This document shows positions 26,538-34,949 of a DNA stretch of 64,000 nt, in pieces. Both the position numbers and the translations under genes were made by a program. The notes under the pieces are model-generated. The model was not told the origin of the DNA and ran no database searches. It was given only the letters and a program-made list of their open reading frames with translations. Source of the stretch: Virgibacillus ihumii (GTDB lineage Bacteria; Bacillota; Bacilli; Bacillales; Amphibacillaceae); the NCBI RefSeq assembly GCF_902726655.1, contig NZ_CACVAN010000001.1:2294001-2358000 (forward strand), read 5' to 3'. Within the stretch, counting starts at the first letter, position 1. Each line of letters opens with the position of its first letter.

Positions 26538-27278
26538 GTGCGGGATGACATTCTGATTGCGAAAGTGTGTATGCTTGCCGGAAAAATCATGCTGGAAAGC
26601 AGCGCGGAAACATATCGGGTCGAGGATACGATGAACCGGATTGCGTACGCATATGGTCTCAAAAATGCACAGAGCTATGCGACACCGACGGGAATCAACT
26701 TTTCAGCAGACTTTGCCGGGGTGACGAACTTTATCCGGGTTTCGAACCGGGCCACTGACTTGCATAAGATTGCTGAAGTAAACAGCATTTCCAGGAAAAT
26801 CACTGCCGGTGAGGTCACGATGAATGTAGCATTGGAACGATTGCAGGAAATAGATACGGCCAGTTTTTCATTTCCGGTCTGGGCCCAAATCATTGCTGCA
26901 GCATTTGTCAGCGGTTCGTTTGCGATCATGTTTGGCGGGGTTTGGCCGGATTTTCTGCCCGCTTTCATTACCGGCGGGGTTTCATATGGAGCGATGCTCG
27001 GATTCAGCAGGCTGATACCGGTCAGTTTTGTATCTGACTTTTTGGCGTCCGTGCTGATTGGGGTTTTGGCATTTATTTTTATTAATATTGGATTTGGCGC
27101 TAACCTGGATCGGATTATCATTGGCGCGGTGATGCCGCTCGTGCCGGGACTGCACATTACGAATGCTGTGCGTGATTTGCTGGCAGGTCACTTGGTTGCA
27201 GGTTTATCGAAGGGTACGGAGGCTGTACTGACTGCATTTGCAATCGGTGCCGGGGTTGCCGTGATTTTTGCATTTTAG
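26538..27278 (+). CDS. Threonine/serine exporter family, N-terminal module (ThrE-like)
   Basis: About 246 aa. A cytoplasmic N-terminal domain (LAGKIMLESSAETYRVEDTM, the ThrE/DUF1212 signature) is followed by five hydrophobic helices from about residue 115. In Corynebacterium ThrE this module is fused to a second membrane module; here that is the next gene, 15 bp on. Together they probably export small amino acids. A GTG at 26538 is chosen as start because GAAAGGTGG lies just upstream; the frame is open further back but without a ribosome site. Confidence 0.82.
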   Translation: MRDDILIAKVCMLAGKIMLESSAETYRVEDTMNRIAYAYGLKNAQSYATPTGINFSADFAGVTNFIRVSNRATDLHKIAEVNSISRKITAGEVTMNVALERLQEIDTASFSFPVWAQIIAAAFVSGSFAIMFGGVWPDFLPAFITGGVSYGAMLGFSRLIPVSFVSDFLASVLIGVLAFIFINIGFGANLDRIIIGAVMPLVPGLHITNAVRDLLAGHLVAGLSKGTEAVLTAFAIGAGVAVIFAF

Positions 27279-27293
27279 AAAGGGGCATGACAA

Positions 27294-27731
27294 ATGATGG
27301 TTCTTGCACATCTCATAACAAGTTTCATCGCATCGGCCGGTTTCGGTGTGCTGTTTAACGCACCGCGTAATGCGCTTGTGCAGTGCGGTTTTGTCGGAAT
27401 GGCAGCCTGGATTCTGTACTATTTTCTTACCTTGAACGAAATGAATGATGTGCCCGCCACCATATATGCGGCAATTTTAGCGGGTGTTCTAAGTCAGGTT
27501 TGCTCCAAGACGTTTAAAATGCCTGTCATTGTATTCAATGTTTCAGGCATCATCCCGCTCGTACCTGGTGGTGTGGCGTACGAAGCCATGCGTCATTTTG
27601 TGGAAAATGATTATTTTACCGCCGTGCAATTTTCAGCAAAAGTCATGCTGCTAGCCGGCGGGATTGCGATTGGCTTAATGTTTACCGAAGTCGCCAACCA
27701 ATTGTTTAAAAAAGTAACGTTCCTCAAATAG
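27294..27731 (+). CDS. Threonine/serine exporter family, C-terminal module
   Basis: 145 aa, about four or five membrane helices. VSGIIPLVPGGVAYEAM is the conserved motif that also occurs, as PLVPGLHITNAVRD, in the preceding protein, so the two are related halves. AAAGGGG precedes the start. The pair forms a two-gene operon and would act as a heteromeric exporter in the membrane. The substrate is inferred from the family only. Confidence 0.82.
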   Translation: MMVLAHLITSFIASAGFGVLFNAPRNALVQCGFVGMAAWILYYFLTLNEMNDVPATIYAAILAGVLSQVCSKTFKMPVIVFNVSGIIPLVPGGVAYEAMRHFVENDYFTAVQFSAKVMLLAGGIAIGLMFTEVANQLFKKVTFLK

Positions 27732-27743
27732 GCATGCTGCGAA

Positions 27744-28043
27744 TTATTTTTCCCGAAAAAACGCATTTATGAGAAGGGTCAGTGCCGCAGCCATATGCAG
27801 AAACATCCCCATAATGGCATCGAAATATCCTACCACCGATGCAAGCATGCCGACTAGACTTCCGATAACACTTCCTCCTTCATTGCGTGCGATCAGAAAC
27901 GTCATCAGATGCACAATAAACATGATGATCAGGGCACCCCAGTTGGTCGTGATGATAAAGGCTTCCCCGATTACGGGAATCCCTAAAAATCCTTCAGCGC
28001 CTCCGCTTATAAACTTCAAAACTCGTGGAAGTGTAAGAACCAT
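27744..28043 (-). CDS. Small membrane protein of unknown function
   Basis: 99 aa, with three hydrophobic stretches (around residues 15-30, 35-52 and 60-95) and GAEGFLGIPVIGEAF near the N-terminus. AAGGAG lies nine bases before the ATG, which supports translation. It is convergent with the exporter genes. I do not recognise a family. Confidence 0.6.
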   Translation of the reverse strand: MVLTLPRVLKFISGGAEGFLGIPVIGEAFIITTNWGALIIMFIVHLMTFLIARNEGGSVIGSLVGMLASVVGYFDAIMGMFLHMAAALTLLINAFFREK

Positions 28044-28174
28044 GATGATTTCTCCTTCAGTCGATCTTTCTTTTCATCTTAGCATATTACGGTAAAAACA
28101 GCAGGAATTTTTTATTGCTTTTTAAATAGATTCCGTTGAATGTACCGTCTGTTTAGCTTTTCGTGCCGTATTCG

Positions 28175-28290
28175 TTTATCAGTCACTTTCGAATATTTAT
28201 CAGCTACTTTAACATGTTTATCGGTCACTTCCGAACTTTTATCAGTCATGTTTATATATTTATCAGTCACTTTATAACTTTTATCAGTAT
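28175..28290 (+). repeat. 21-bp tandem repeat TTTATCAGTCACTTTCGAAYA (five units plus a partial)
   Basis: Units start at 28175, 28196, 28217, 28238 and 28259, exactly 21 bp apart, each beginning TTTATC(A/G)G; a partial sixth starts at 28280. It is unrelated to the 20-bp family. It lies between the small membrane protein gene and the terminator of the RND gene. Confidence 0.85.
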
Positions 28291-28301
28291 TTCACCTTCA
28301 T

Positions 28302-28330
28302 AAAAGCTCCCTGCCGAAACAGCAGGGAGC
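28302..28330 (-). terminator. Terminator of the RND efflux operon
   Basis: A perfect 9-bp stem GCTCCCTGC/GCAGGGAGC with a 7-nt loop, followed on the minus strand by TTTTA, six bases past the stop codon. Confidence 0.9.
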
Positions 28331-28336
28331 AAATTT

Positions 28337-31300
28337 TTACAACTTTTTTTTACGCCGGGTGATTTTTCCGGTCAAATCATCCAGCAATGTATAGACGACC
28401 GGGATCAGCAATAATGTGAAAATGCTGGAGATACCAAGTCCGAAAATAATCGTGACGGCCAATGGCTGCTGCATTTCGGCGCCTTCCCCGAGTGCGAGTG
28501 CCAGCGGTATCATCGCCAGAATCGTTGTTAAGGTCGTCATGAGGATTGGACGCAGTCGGCTTGGTCCGGCAGAAAGTATTGCCTCATAACGATCCATACC
28601 TTTCCGGCGTAAAATATTGATATAATCAACAAGTACAATCGAATTGTTGACGACGATGCCGGCGAGCATGATGATCCCGATAAATGCCGGGATGCTGAGT
28701 GGTAAGTCCGTAATGTATAACCCTGTCAAAACACCGACAACCGTTGCTGGCAGTGAAAACATGATAATGAACGGGAACAGGAAATTTTCAAACTGGACGG
28801 CCATTACCGCGTAAACCAGGAATATGGAAAAAATCAGGGCAATGGACAAATCAGTGAATGATTCAGCCATATCCTGCGCCTGCCCGCCGATTTCATAACT
28901 GTATCCTTCCGGCAAGTTCATCGATTCAAGTTCCGCCTCAATATCGGTGACGACACTTGCCAGGTCACGGTCAACCACATCACTTGTCACGTTCATTTGC
29001 GGCTGCTGATTTTCCCGGAGCAGTACAACCGGTCCCTCGACTTGTTTGAAAGTGGCCACAGAATCAAGTGGAATGGATGCACCGCTTTGCGATGTAACAT
29101 TCATATTCTGCAAGTCACTGATGGTGCTGCGCTCATCTTTCGGGAACATCATCGTTACATTCATCTCGCTTCCGGCCTCACGATATTTTGTGGCAACCTG
29201 ACCGGTGAACTGCAGCTGAATCTGGCTGATTATCTGCTGCTGTGTCAGACCGTTCATCGCAGCTTTTTCCTCGTTCACTTCAATCGTCATTTGCGGAACA
29301 CCTTGTTCGGCTGCAGATGTCGGATTGTATACACCGTCCACTTCGGAAATCCGGTCGACAATAGTGCCCGCCAGTTCACGCAACACCTGATGTTCCGGCC
29401 CATTCAGCTGAATCTGGATCGGATCTCCGGTGCTCATTCCGCTGCTGACAGCACTCACAGTTATGTCAGCTCCCGGAATATGCTCTATATCCTGATTAAT
29501 TTCCTGCACGATGTCTTTCGTTGTTTTCGATCGTTCCGTTGACGGAATCAGCTGCATTGTGAATGTCGCCTGATTGGAGCTGGAACCCATCATGCCAAAG
29601 CCGCCGCCTCCAACTGAGACGTAACTTGTTTCGATGACCGATTCATATCCTTCCAGCTCGCCATTGATTTGTTCGACGATCTGATTCGTATAATCCAACG
29701 TGCTTCCAGGCGGCGCTTCAACGCTGATTTCCATTTGTCCCTGATCCGAGGCTGGAATGAACTCCGCCCCAATCAGCGGTATCAGCGCCAGACTCGCGAC
29801 AATAGCTAAAATCGTACCCCCAACCGTTGTTTTCCGGTGACCAAGCACCCATTTCAAAACACGTCGGTAGCCATTGTTAACCCGGCCGAGCAGACGGTCA
29901 AACCAGTAACGCCGCCCGTCCTCTTCCATTGCTTTTGACAGTAATTTTGACGACAGCATTGGAACAAGTGTAACGGCAACCACTAAGGATGCAATCAGTG
30001 AAAATGAAACCGCCAACGCCAGTGGTGTAAACAAATCTGATGCGATTCCTTCGACATACACGATCGGTAAAAATACAACCAGTGTTGTTGTCGTTGATGC
30101 AATAACAGCCGGTGCAAGTTCGGATGCACCCTTTGTCGACGAGTCAAATAATGAATAACCGCTTTTCCGGTATGAATAAATATTTTCCAAAATAACAATC
30201 GAGCTGTCGACCATCATCCCGATGCCAAGCGCCAGACCACCGAGCGTCAGGACATTTAATGTTTCGCCGGTAAAATACATCAGCGCAAACGTCGAGATAA
30301 TCGCGATTGGAATAGACAAGCCGATAACAATCGTCGCCCGGATGCTTTTTAAAAAGAGGAGCAAAATAAAAATCGAAATGATTCCACCGATAATAATATT
30401 TTGCACAACAGAGTTGATCGACATTTTCACGAATTCCGATGTATCGATAATCGTTTTTAAATTAACGTCAGACGGTATTTCGCCCTCAATTTCAGTCATG
30501 CCCTGATTGATATTTTCAGCAACCTCCACCGTATTGGCGTCCGTCTTTTTCATAATGGAAAGGACAATGGCAGACTCACCGTTTACCAGCGTTTTGGTGG
30601 ACTCTTCCTTGTATGTATCCTTTACCTGTGCAATGTCATCAATATGAATCGTTGCGCCGGACGGGGTTTGAACAATCGTTTGTTTAATCGCGTCAACAGA
30701 CTCAAACTCGCCGGTGACGCGGAGCTGCAGGTCTTTATTTCCTTTTTCAACAACACCAGCCGATGCTGACTGGTTGGAGTTATTCAGCGACTGAACGATT
30801 GTCTGTGCTGACACCCCATACTGCTTCAGTTTTGCCTGGTCAAGGATAAGCTGGATTTCGCGTTCCTTGGCTCCTTCGACGGTAACGGATGCCACACCGC
30901 CCTGCCGTTCAAAAAATGGCACGATCTGGTCTTCGGCGATTTGGGTCAGTGTTGCCGCGTCATCGCCAGTAAGGCCGACCCACATAACCGGCATCTGATC
31001 CGGACTGAATCGTAAAACACTCGGGTCGCCCGCTTCTTCAGGGAGCATGCCTTTCACCTGATCAATGCTTTCCCGAACGTCAATCATTGCCTGGTCAAGG
31101 TCCACCCCGTTGTTGAACATCATCATTACAAGGGACGAACCTGCCTGGGATTGTGACTGAACCGTTTCAATTCCCTCAACAGAACTGACTGATGATTCAA
31201 TCGGTTTACTGATTAAATTTTCCACTTCCTGCGGTGCAGCGTCGCCATAATTTGTTGCGACAACTGCGACAGGCAATTCAATTTTAGGGAACAGATCAAT

Positions 31301-31399
31301 CGTTAAATTCCTTACTGAAACGATACCCAGCGCGATAATTGCGAGTACAATCATAATGACGCCGACAGGCCGTTTAACCGATGTATTTACAAGCTTCAA
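28337..31399 (-). CDS. RND-family efflux transporter (AcrB/SwrC-like)
   Basis: 1020 aa with 12 membrane helices and two large extracytoplasmic loops, the usual HAE-1 RND plan (B. subtilis SwrC is about 1065 aa). The fourth helix holds GIGMMVDSSIVILENI, with one acidic proton-relay residue where AcrB has an Asp pair. The second half repeats the fold (GIIMLAGIVVNNSIVLVDYIN). Translation starts at a TTG whose TTGA overlaps the stop of the adaptor gene, so the two are coupled. It exports amphipathic compounds across the single membrane with that adaptor. Confidence 0.9.
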   Translation of the reverse strand: MKLVNTSVKRPVGVIMIVLAIIALGIVSVRNLTIDLFPKIELPVAVVATNYGDAAPQEVENLISKPIESSVSSVEGIETVQSQSQAGSSLVMMMFNNGVDLDQAMIDVRESIDQVKGMLPEEAGDPSVLRFSPDQMPVMWVGLTGDDAATLTQIAEDQIVPFFERQGGVASVTVEGAKEREIQLILDQAKLKQYGVSAQTIVQSLNNSNQSASAGVVEKGNKDLQLRVTGEFESVDAIKQTIVQTPSGATIHIDDIAQVKDTYKEESTKTLVNGESAIVLSIMKKTDANTVEVAENINQGMTEIEGEIPSDVNLKTIIDTSEFVKMSINSVVQNIIIGGIISIFILLLFLKSIRATIVIGLSIPIAIISTFALMYFTGETLNVLTLGGLALGIGMMVDSSIVILENIYSYRKSGYSLFDSSTKGASELAPAVIASTTTTLVVFLPIVYVEGIASDLFTPLALAVSFSLIASLVVAVTLVPMLSSKLLSKAMEEDGRRYWFDRLLGRVNNGYRRVLKWVLGHRKTTVGGTILAIVASLALIPLIGAEFIPASDQGQMEISVEAPPGSTLDYTNQIVEQINGELEGYESVIETSYVSVGGGGFGMMGSSSNQATFTMQLIPSTERSKTTKDIVQEINQDIEHIPGADITVSAVSSGMSTGDPIQIQLNGPEHQVLRELAGTIVDRISEVDGVYNPTSAAEQGVPQMTIEVNEEKAAMNGLTQQQIISQIQLQFTGQVATKYREAGSEMNVTMMFPKDERSTISDLQNMNVTSQSGASIPLDSVATFKQVEGPVVLLRENQQPQMNVTSDVVDRDLASVVTDIEAELESMNLPEGYSYEIGGQAQDMAESFTDLSIALIFSIFLVYAVMAVQFENFLFPFIIMFSLPATVVGVLTGLYITDLPLSIPAFIGIIMLAGIVVNNSIVLVDYINILRRKGMDRYEAILSAGPSRLRPILMTTLTTILAMIPLALALGEGAEMQQPLAVTIIFGLGISSIFTLLLIPVVYTLLDDLTGKITRRKKKL

Positions 31400-32262
31400 G
31401 ACTGATTCCCCGCTTTCACTACCTCAACTTTGCTGCCTTCCGTCAAGGTCAGTTGGCCGTCCGTTACGACTTCATCACCCTTTTCAACATCGCCTTTGAT
31501 GGCAGTCTTATCCGATTGGACCTCCTGAATGGTTACGTTGACTTTGCTTGCCTTTCCATCTTGAATGGTATAAACAAATGATTGCCCGCTTTCGGTCATG
31601 ACCGCTTCAGTCGGCACAATAATCGTGTTATTTACTGTTTTTTCCGGTACCTGCATAACCGCGACCATGCCTGCCAGCATATTGTTACTTGCCTCGTCAA
31701 TCGTTGCCTCTACCGGATAAAGACCTGTATCATCCGGCATCGAGCTTATCGACGTAATTTCCGCCTCGTATTTTTTTCCATCGATTTCAGCGGTATATGT
31801 ATCGTCTTCACTGAAAAGATCCTGTGTCCCAGAGGTTACCGTAAACGACAGCTCCATCGAACTCATATCAGCGATAACCGCAAGCGGTTCAGAGTTGGAC
31901 ACCATCGATCCTTCACTGGCATTCAATTTGGCAATTTCACCATCCGCGGAAGCATAAATATGTTGACTTCCTCTCGCAGTTTCAATCGTTGCAATCAAGT
32001 CATCCGTTTCAACCATATCCCCATTTTCGACTTCCAGCTCGGTGATTTCCCCCGGAGTTTGCACCATAACCGGAGTCGTACGTACCGGTGCAGTCCGGCC
32101 GTAAATGTCTTTTTCAACAACCAGATCATCTTTGACTGCTCCAGCTGTCTCGACTGGTATAACCTTCTCTTCTTTTTTTCCACTTGTTTGATCGTCCTGA
32201 TTGCAAGCAGCAAGCACACTGATTAAAGCCGCTGCACTTATGAATAAAAGCACTTTTCGCAT
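31396..32262 (-). CDS. Membrane fusion (adaptor) lipoprotein of the RND pump
   Basis: About 288 aa. It has a signal peptide with lipobox LAAC near residue 20, then a biotinyl-lipoyl-like hairpin domain (LEVENGDMVETDDLIATI and ASADGEIAKLNASEGSMV), a beta-barrel part and the C-terminal KGDEVVTDGQLTLTEGSKVEV. ATG at 32262 has GAGGAG upstream; the longer frame from 32334 lacks one. Such adaptors hold substrate for the RND pump. The two-gene operon ends at the terminator at 28302-28330. Confidence 0.88.
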   Translation of the reverse strand: MRKVLLFISAAALISVLAACNQDDQTSGKKEEKVIPVETAGAVKDDLVVEKDIYGRTAPVRTTPVMVQTPGEITELEVENGDMVETDDLIATIETARGSQHIYASADGEIAKLNASEGSMVSNSEPLAVIADMSSMELSFTVTSGTQDLFSEDDTYTAEIDGKKYEAEITSISSMPDDTGLYPVEATIDEASNNMLAGMVAVMQVPEKTVNNTIIVPTEAVMTESGQSFVYTIQDGKASKVNVTIQEVQSDKTAIKGDVEKGDEVVTDGQLTLTEGSKVEVVKAGNQS

Positions 32263-32414
32263 TGCTGGACTCCTCTGCCTATGTATTAATCCTCTACTAT
32301 GATACATTATCTGAAGGTGGTTTTCATCTTTCATGTAGTACGTTTTTACATGCCATTCGGTTTCAAAAAAACTGGTATTAGCACCGTCTTAAATCGTATA
32401 CGGGTGTTTTTTTT

Positions 32415-32535
32415 TTGCTCGTACGGTCGATGTTTCGCTCATGCGGTTGATGTTTCGCTCGTGCGGTTGATGTTTTGCTCGTACGGTTGATGTTTCGCTC
32501 ATGCAGTTGATGTTCCGCCTGTGCGGTTGATATGC
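32415..32535 (+). repeat. 20-bp tandem repeat array A2 (five full units)
   Basis: Full units at 32428-32527, exactly 20 bp each, with partial units on both sides. It lies between the comK terminator and the RND adaptor start. The remainder of this 460-bp gap (32263-32414 and 32536-32637) shows no gene. Confidence 0.88.
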
Positions 32536-32637
32536 GACTGCCGGGCGGTGATATTTTGCATGTAATCTAACCGTTATTAAAAAAGTTGATTGTCACCAAG
32601 AATGCAGCTGATGACCTTGAGCTGCACTTAGACAAAT

Positions 32638-32662
32638 AAAAAAGCTCCCGATATCCGGAAGC
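32638..32662 (-). terminator. Terminator of comK
   Basis: A GCTTCC/GGGAGC stem followed by T6 on the minus strand, about 60 bp past the stop. Confidence 0.65.
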
Positions 32663-32723
32663 CTTTTTCCAAAATTCTATTGAACCTGATTAGCAGTATC
32701 CGGTTCCAGCGCCAAGTACATTG

Positions 32724-33224
32724 CTAGGAATTCCACGGAAAAACGCCTTTATCGAAGTAGATGGAGCGGCTCATTCTGGCAATCACTTCACCCGTCCGTT
32801 TAAACTGCATATCGAAGGACTTTTCCGATGTATTTATATACAACCCGGTTCCATCCCTGAATTCAACATACGTCTGAAAACCCTGCTGTTCATAACGATC
32901 AATTTGGTAGTAAGAAAGCCATACACAGTCCTTATTTTTAACAGAAGCCGTCGGGAGCATGAAAATTCCTTTGTCCGGAATAACCGGAATCGGAACTTTG
33001 CTATGTATTTTCAGCATGTTTCGAATGGACTTCCGGCGCCCATCTAGGGACGAAAAATCAAGTAAACAGCTATGGTCGATAATCTGCTCCGGCTTATAAT
33101 GCGAATGCACTTCCCCCTGGTAATCAAGAATAAGTGACCGGTAATAGCTTGAATCTTCAATATTCAGAATTGCCTTGGTCTGTTGTGTAATGAAATACAC
33201 AGCCGACATATCTGCAACTGTCAT
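32724..33224 (-). CDS. comK: ComK-family competence transcription factor
   Basis: 166 aa. Compared by eye with B. subtilis ComK, several blocks match in order: DHSCLLDFSSLDGRRKS, a Lys-Pro-rich turn followed by VIPDKGIFMLPTASVKNKDC, WLSYYQI and later YINTSEKSFDMQ. ComK binds paired AT-rich boxes and switches on DNA-uptake genes. It is about 26 residues shorter than the B. subtilis protein (192 aa), missing most of the C-terminal tail. ATG at 33224 has GGAGG seven bases upstream. AT-rich tracts with a dyad at 33271-33291 precede it. Whether it still drives competence is unknown. Confidence 0.78.
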   Translation of the reverse strand: MTVADMSAVYFITQQTKAILNIEDSSYYRSLILDYQGEVHSHYKPEQIIDHSCLLDFSSLDGRRKSIRNMLKIHSKVPIPVIPDKGIFMLPTASVKNKDCVWLSYYQIDRYEQQGFQTYVEFRDGTGLYINTSEKSFDMQFKRTGEVIARMSRSIYFDKGVFPWNS

Positions 33225-33270
33225 ATGCCTTCCTCCCACCTTATTATAAGACTATTGTACTAGGTTTTTG

Positions 33271-33291
33271 AAAAATAAGCTATTACTTTTT
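33271..33291. promoter_or_regulatory. AT-rich dyad upstream of comK
   Basis: AAAAA-TAAGCTATTAC-TTTTT with further A/T tracts about one helical turn apart at 33264-33310. ComK sites are pairs of AAAA-N5-TTTT; this spacing is not the exact box, so self-binding is only a possibility. Confidence 0.3.
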
Positions 33292-33407
33292 CCAAATTTT
33301 TTCAAAAAATAATGCAGAAGTGATTTTGGTGTTCAGATTGGCTATACTGCGCGGAGTGACCGGTGCTGTCGTACAAAAACAGTTGGGAGCCGAAACTGCA
33401 ATAAAAC

Positions 33408-33436
33408 AGGCCCCCTGGTGATCAGGAGACCTTTAA
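33408..33436 (-). terminator. Terminator of the small acidic lipoprotein gene
   Basis: AGGTCTCCTG pairs with CCAGGGGGCCT (with G-U pairs) and is followed by GTTTTATT on the minus strand. Confidence 0.7.
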
Positions 33437-33446
33437 TGATAGCGAA

Positions 33447-33731
33447 CTATTGATTATCGTCGTTATTTTGTGTGCCGTTGTCCATATTGCCATCATTATC
33501 GCCGCCGTTCATGTCATCGGCATCATCATTACCGCCCTGATCCTGATTCATGTCATTATTATTTTGATCCTCTTCCATGTTATTTTGGTTCCCATTATCG
33601 TCTTCCTGGTTCATCGGGGCTTCATCTTCCTGAGCAGGATCCTGATTGTCGTCATTTCCGCCTCCGCATCCAGTTGCCATAGTCAGTGCCAATAACGGTA
33701 CACCAAGTTTGATAAGCAATTTTCTGTTCAT
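33447..33731 (-). CDS. Small Asn/Asp-rich lipoprotein
   Basis: 94 aa. Residues 1-22 form a lipoprotein signal peptide with the lipobox ATGC. The mature part is almost wholly Asn, Asp, Gln, Glu, Gly and Met, with no folded domain expected. AAGGAGG lies upstream of the ATG. No function can be assigned; the composition suggests an extended acidic surface tether. It has its own terminator. Confidence 0.75.
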   Translation of the reverse strand: MNRKLLIKLGVPLLALTMATGCGGGNDDNQDPAQEDEAPMNQEDDNGNQNNMEEDQNNNDMNQDQGGNDDADDMNGGDNDGNMDNGTQNNDDNQ

Positions 33732-33826
33732 CTTTATCCCTCCTTGAAATGTTCACTATCGCCTTTAGCTTATCCATGATTGGAAATGTGATACTAATTT
33801 TAGGAGGAATATTTTAAATGAGATAC

Positions 33827-34246
33827 TTATTGGATGGCGAATGTGATTTCCGCTTCGCAGGCGACTTTTCCATTGACAGTTGCAGTTCCCTTGCCCTTGC
33901 CAATCGGCCCTTTGATGCGGGTGATTTCCACGTTTAGCTCAAGCTGATCACCCGGTTTCACCTGATGCTTGAAACGGCATTTATCAAGCCCAGCCAGAAA
34001 ACCAATTTTTCCTTTATTTTCTTCAATTCCCAGAACAGCAATTGCGCCGGTCTGCGCCAGTGCTTCCACAATCAGGACACCCGGCATGACCGGATAATCG
34101 GGGAAATGTCCCTGGAAAAATGGCTCGTTTGCAGTCACATTCTTTATCGCTGTTATGCGTTTTCCCTCTTCCAAGTTTGTTACTTTGTCCACTAGTAAAA
34201 ACGGGTAGCGATGCGGAATGGTACCTTTGATTTCCTGAATATCCAT
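33827..34246 (-). CDS. fabZ: (3R)-hydroxyacyl-[acyl-carrier-protein] dehydratase
   Basis: 139-aa hot-dog-fold enzyme that dehydrates 3-hydroxyacyl-ACP in fatty acid synthesis. [13 protein letters not shown] is at residues 10-22, [12 protein letters not shown] near 47 holds the catalytic His, and the Glu of [10 protein letters not shown] follows. GGAGA precedes the ATG. In B. subtilis fabZ (ywpB) lies in the same chromosomal neighbourhood near mbl. Confidence 0.95.
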   Translation of the reverse strand: MDIQEIKGTIPHRYPFLLVDKVTNLEEGKRITAIKNVTANEPFFQGHFPDYPVMPGVLIVEALAQTGAIAVLGIEENKGKIGFLAGLDKCRFKHQVKPGDQLELNVEITRIKGPIGKGKGTATVNGKVACEAEITFAIQ

Positions 34247-34341
34247 CCTTTTTCTCTCCTTTTTCGATATGTATATTTTCAGTTTGAACCCCGGGGTTGA
34301 AATACCTTTCCAGGGTTAAATTATATGCAAAAAGGTAAAAA

Positions 34342-34368
34342 AGCATGTCCAGACGAGTGGGCATGCTT
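34342..34368 (-). terminator. Terminator of the EpuA-family gene
   Basis: AGCATGCCC/GGACATGCT stem (one G-U pair) followed by T6 on the minus strand, five bases past the stop. It separates this gene from fabZ. Confidence 0.8.
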
Positions 34369-34372
34369 ATCC

Positions 34373-34741
34373 TTATTGTTCTTTTTTCAAGACAATATCA
34401 ACAATGTGCTGCCACGTTTCCAGTTCCAGCGCATCACCTGGAGCACCATCTCCGACCATTCCATAGCCAACCATTGCCCCGATCAGTAAAGCGAGTACAC
34501 ACAGAACGAGTACAACGATAATCCGCAGCCAAATCGGAAAAATCCGCCGTTTTGGTTTCCTGTTCTGACGTTTTTCCGCTTTGCGTTTTCTTCTCTGTTC
34601 TTTACGGATTGCTTTATCTGATTCCTGCTGTTCTTTCGTTGTCTTATCTGTTTCCCGCTGCTGATTCAGTTCTTTTTCCTGATCTGCAGCCTGTTTATTC
34701 TGCTTTTTTTCTGCAGGTTTTTCAGTCAATTTTGTTGACAT
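34373..34741 (-). CDS. EpuA-family small membrane protein (often annotated as an RNA polymerase beta-subunit-like protein)
   Basis: About 122 aa. A Lys/Gln/Glu-rich helical N-terminal half is followed by a basic stretch (KRRIFPIWLR), one membrane helix and the conserved tail GAMVGYGMVGDG...ETWQHIVDIV. This tail defines the EpuA family found next to mbl or fabZ in Firmicutes; its role is unknown despite the polymerase-like name in databases. ATG at 34741 has AAGGAG upstream; a longer frame begins at 34807. A perfect 17-bp palindrome lies upstream. Confidence 0.72.
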   Translation of the reverse strand: MSTKLTEKPAEKKQNKQAADQEKELNQQRETDKTTKEQQESDKAIRKEQRRKRKAEKRQNRKPKRRIFPIWLRIIVVLVLCVLALLIGAMVGYGMVGDGAPGDALELETWQHIVDIVLKKEQ

Positions 34742-34814
34742 GGTTCCATACTCCTTACATTTCTGAAACAATTGTTGCTTCATGCTGATGTGGTTGATGC
34801 ACTCCAATATTGTT

Positions 34815-34831
34815 TATGCATTAAATGCATA
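34815..34831. promoter_or_regulatory. Perfect 17-bp palindrome upstream of the EpuA-family gene
   Basis: TATGCATT-A-AATGCATA is a perfect dyad 74 bp before the start codon, the size of a dimer operator. No regulator is identified. Confidence 0.4.
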
Positions 34832-34949
34832 CGAACACGGCATCGTAATCATGTCCGTCTTTTTACGGGAAAATAGTACCACTTCACCTTTTTAAGAAGA
34901 TACCCCCTTAAAAGATGAACCCTTCCGGAATACCTATAGTAATTTTCAG

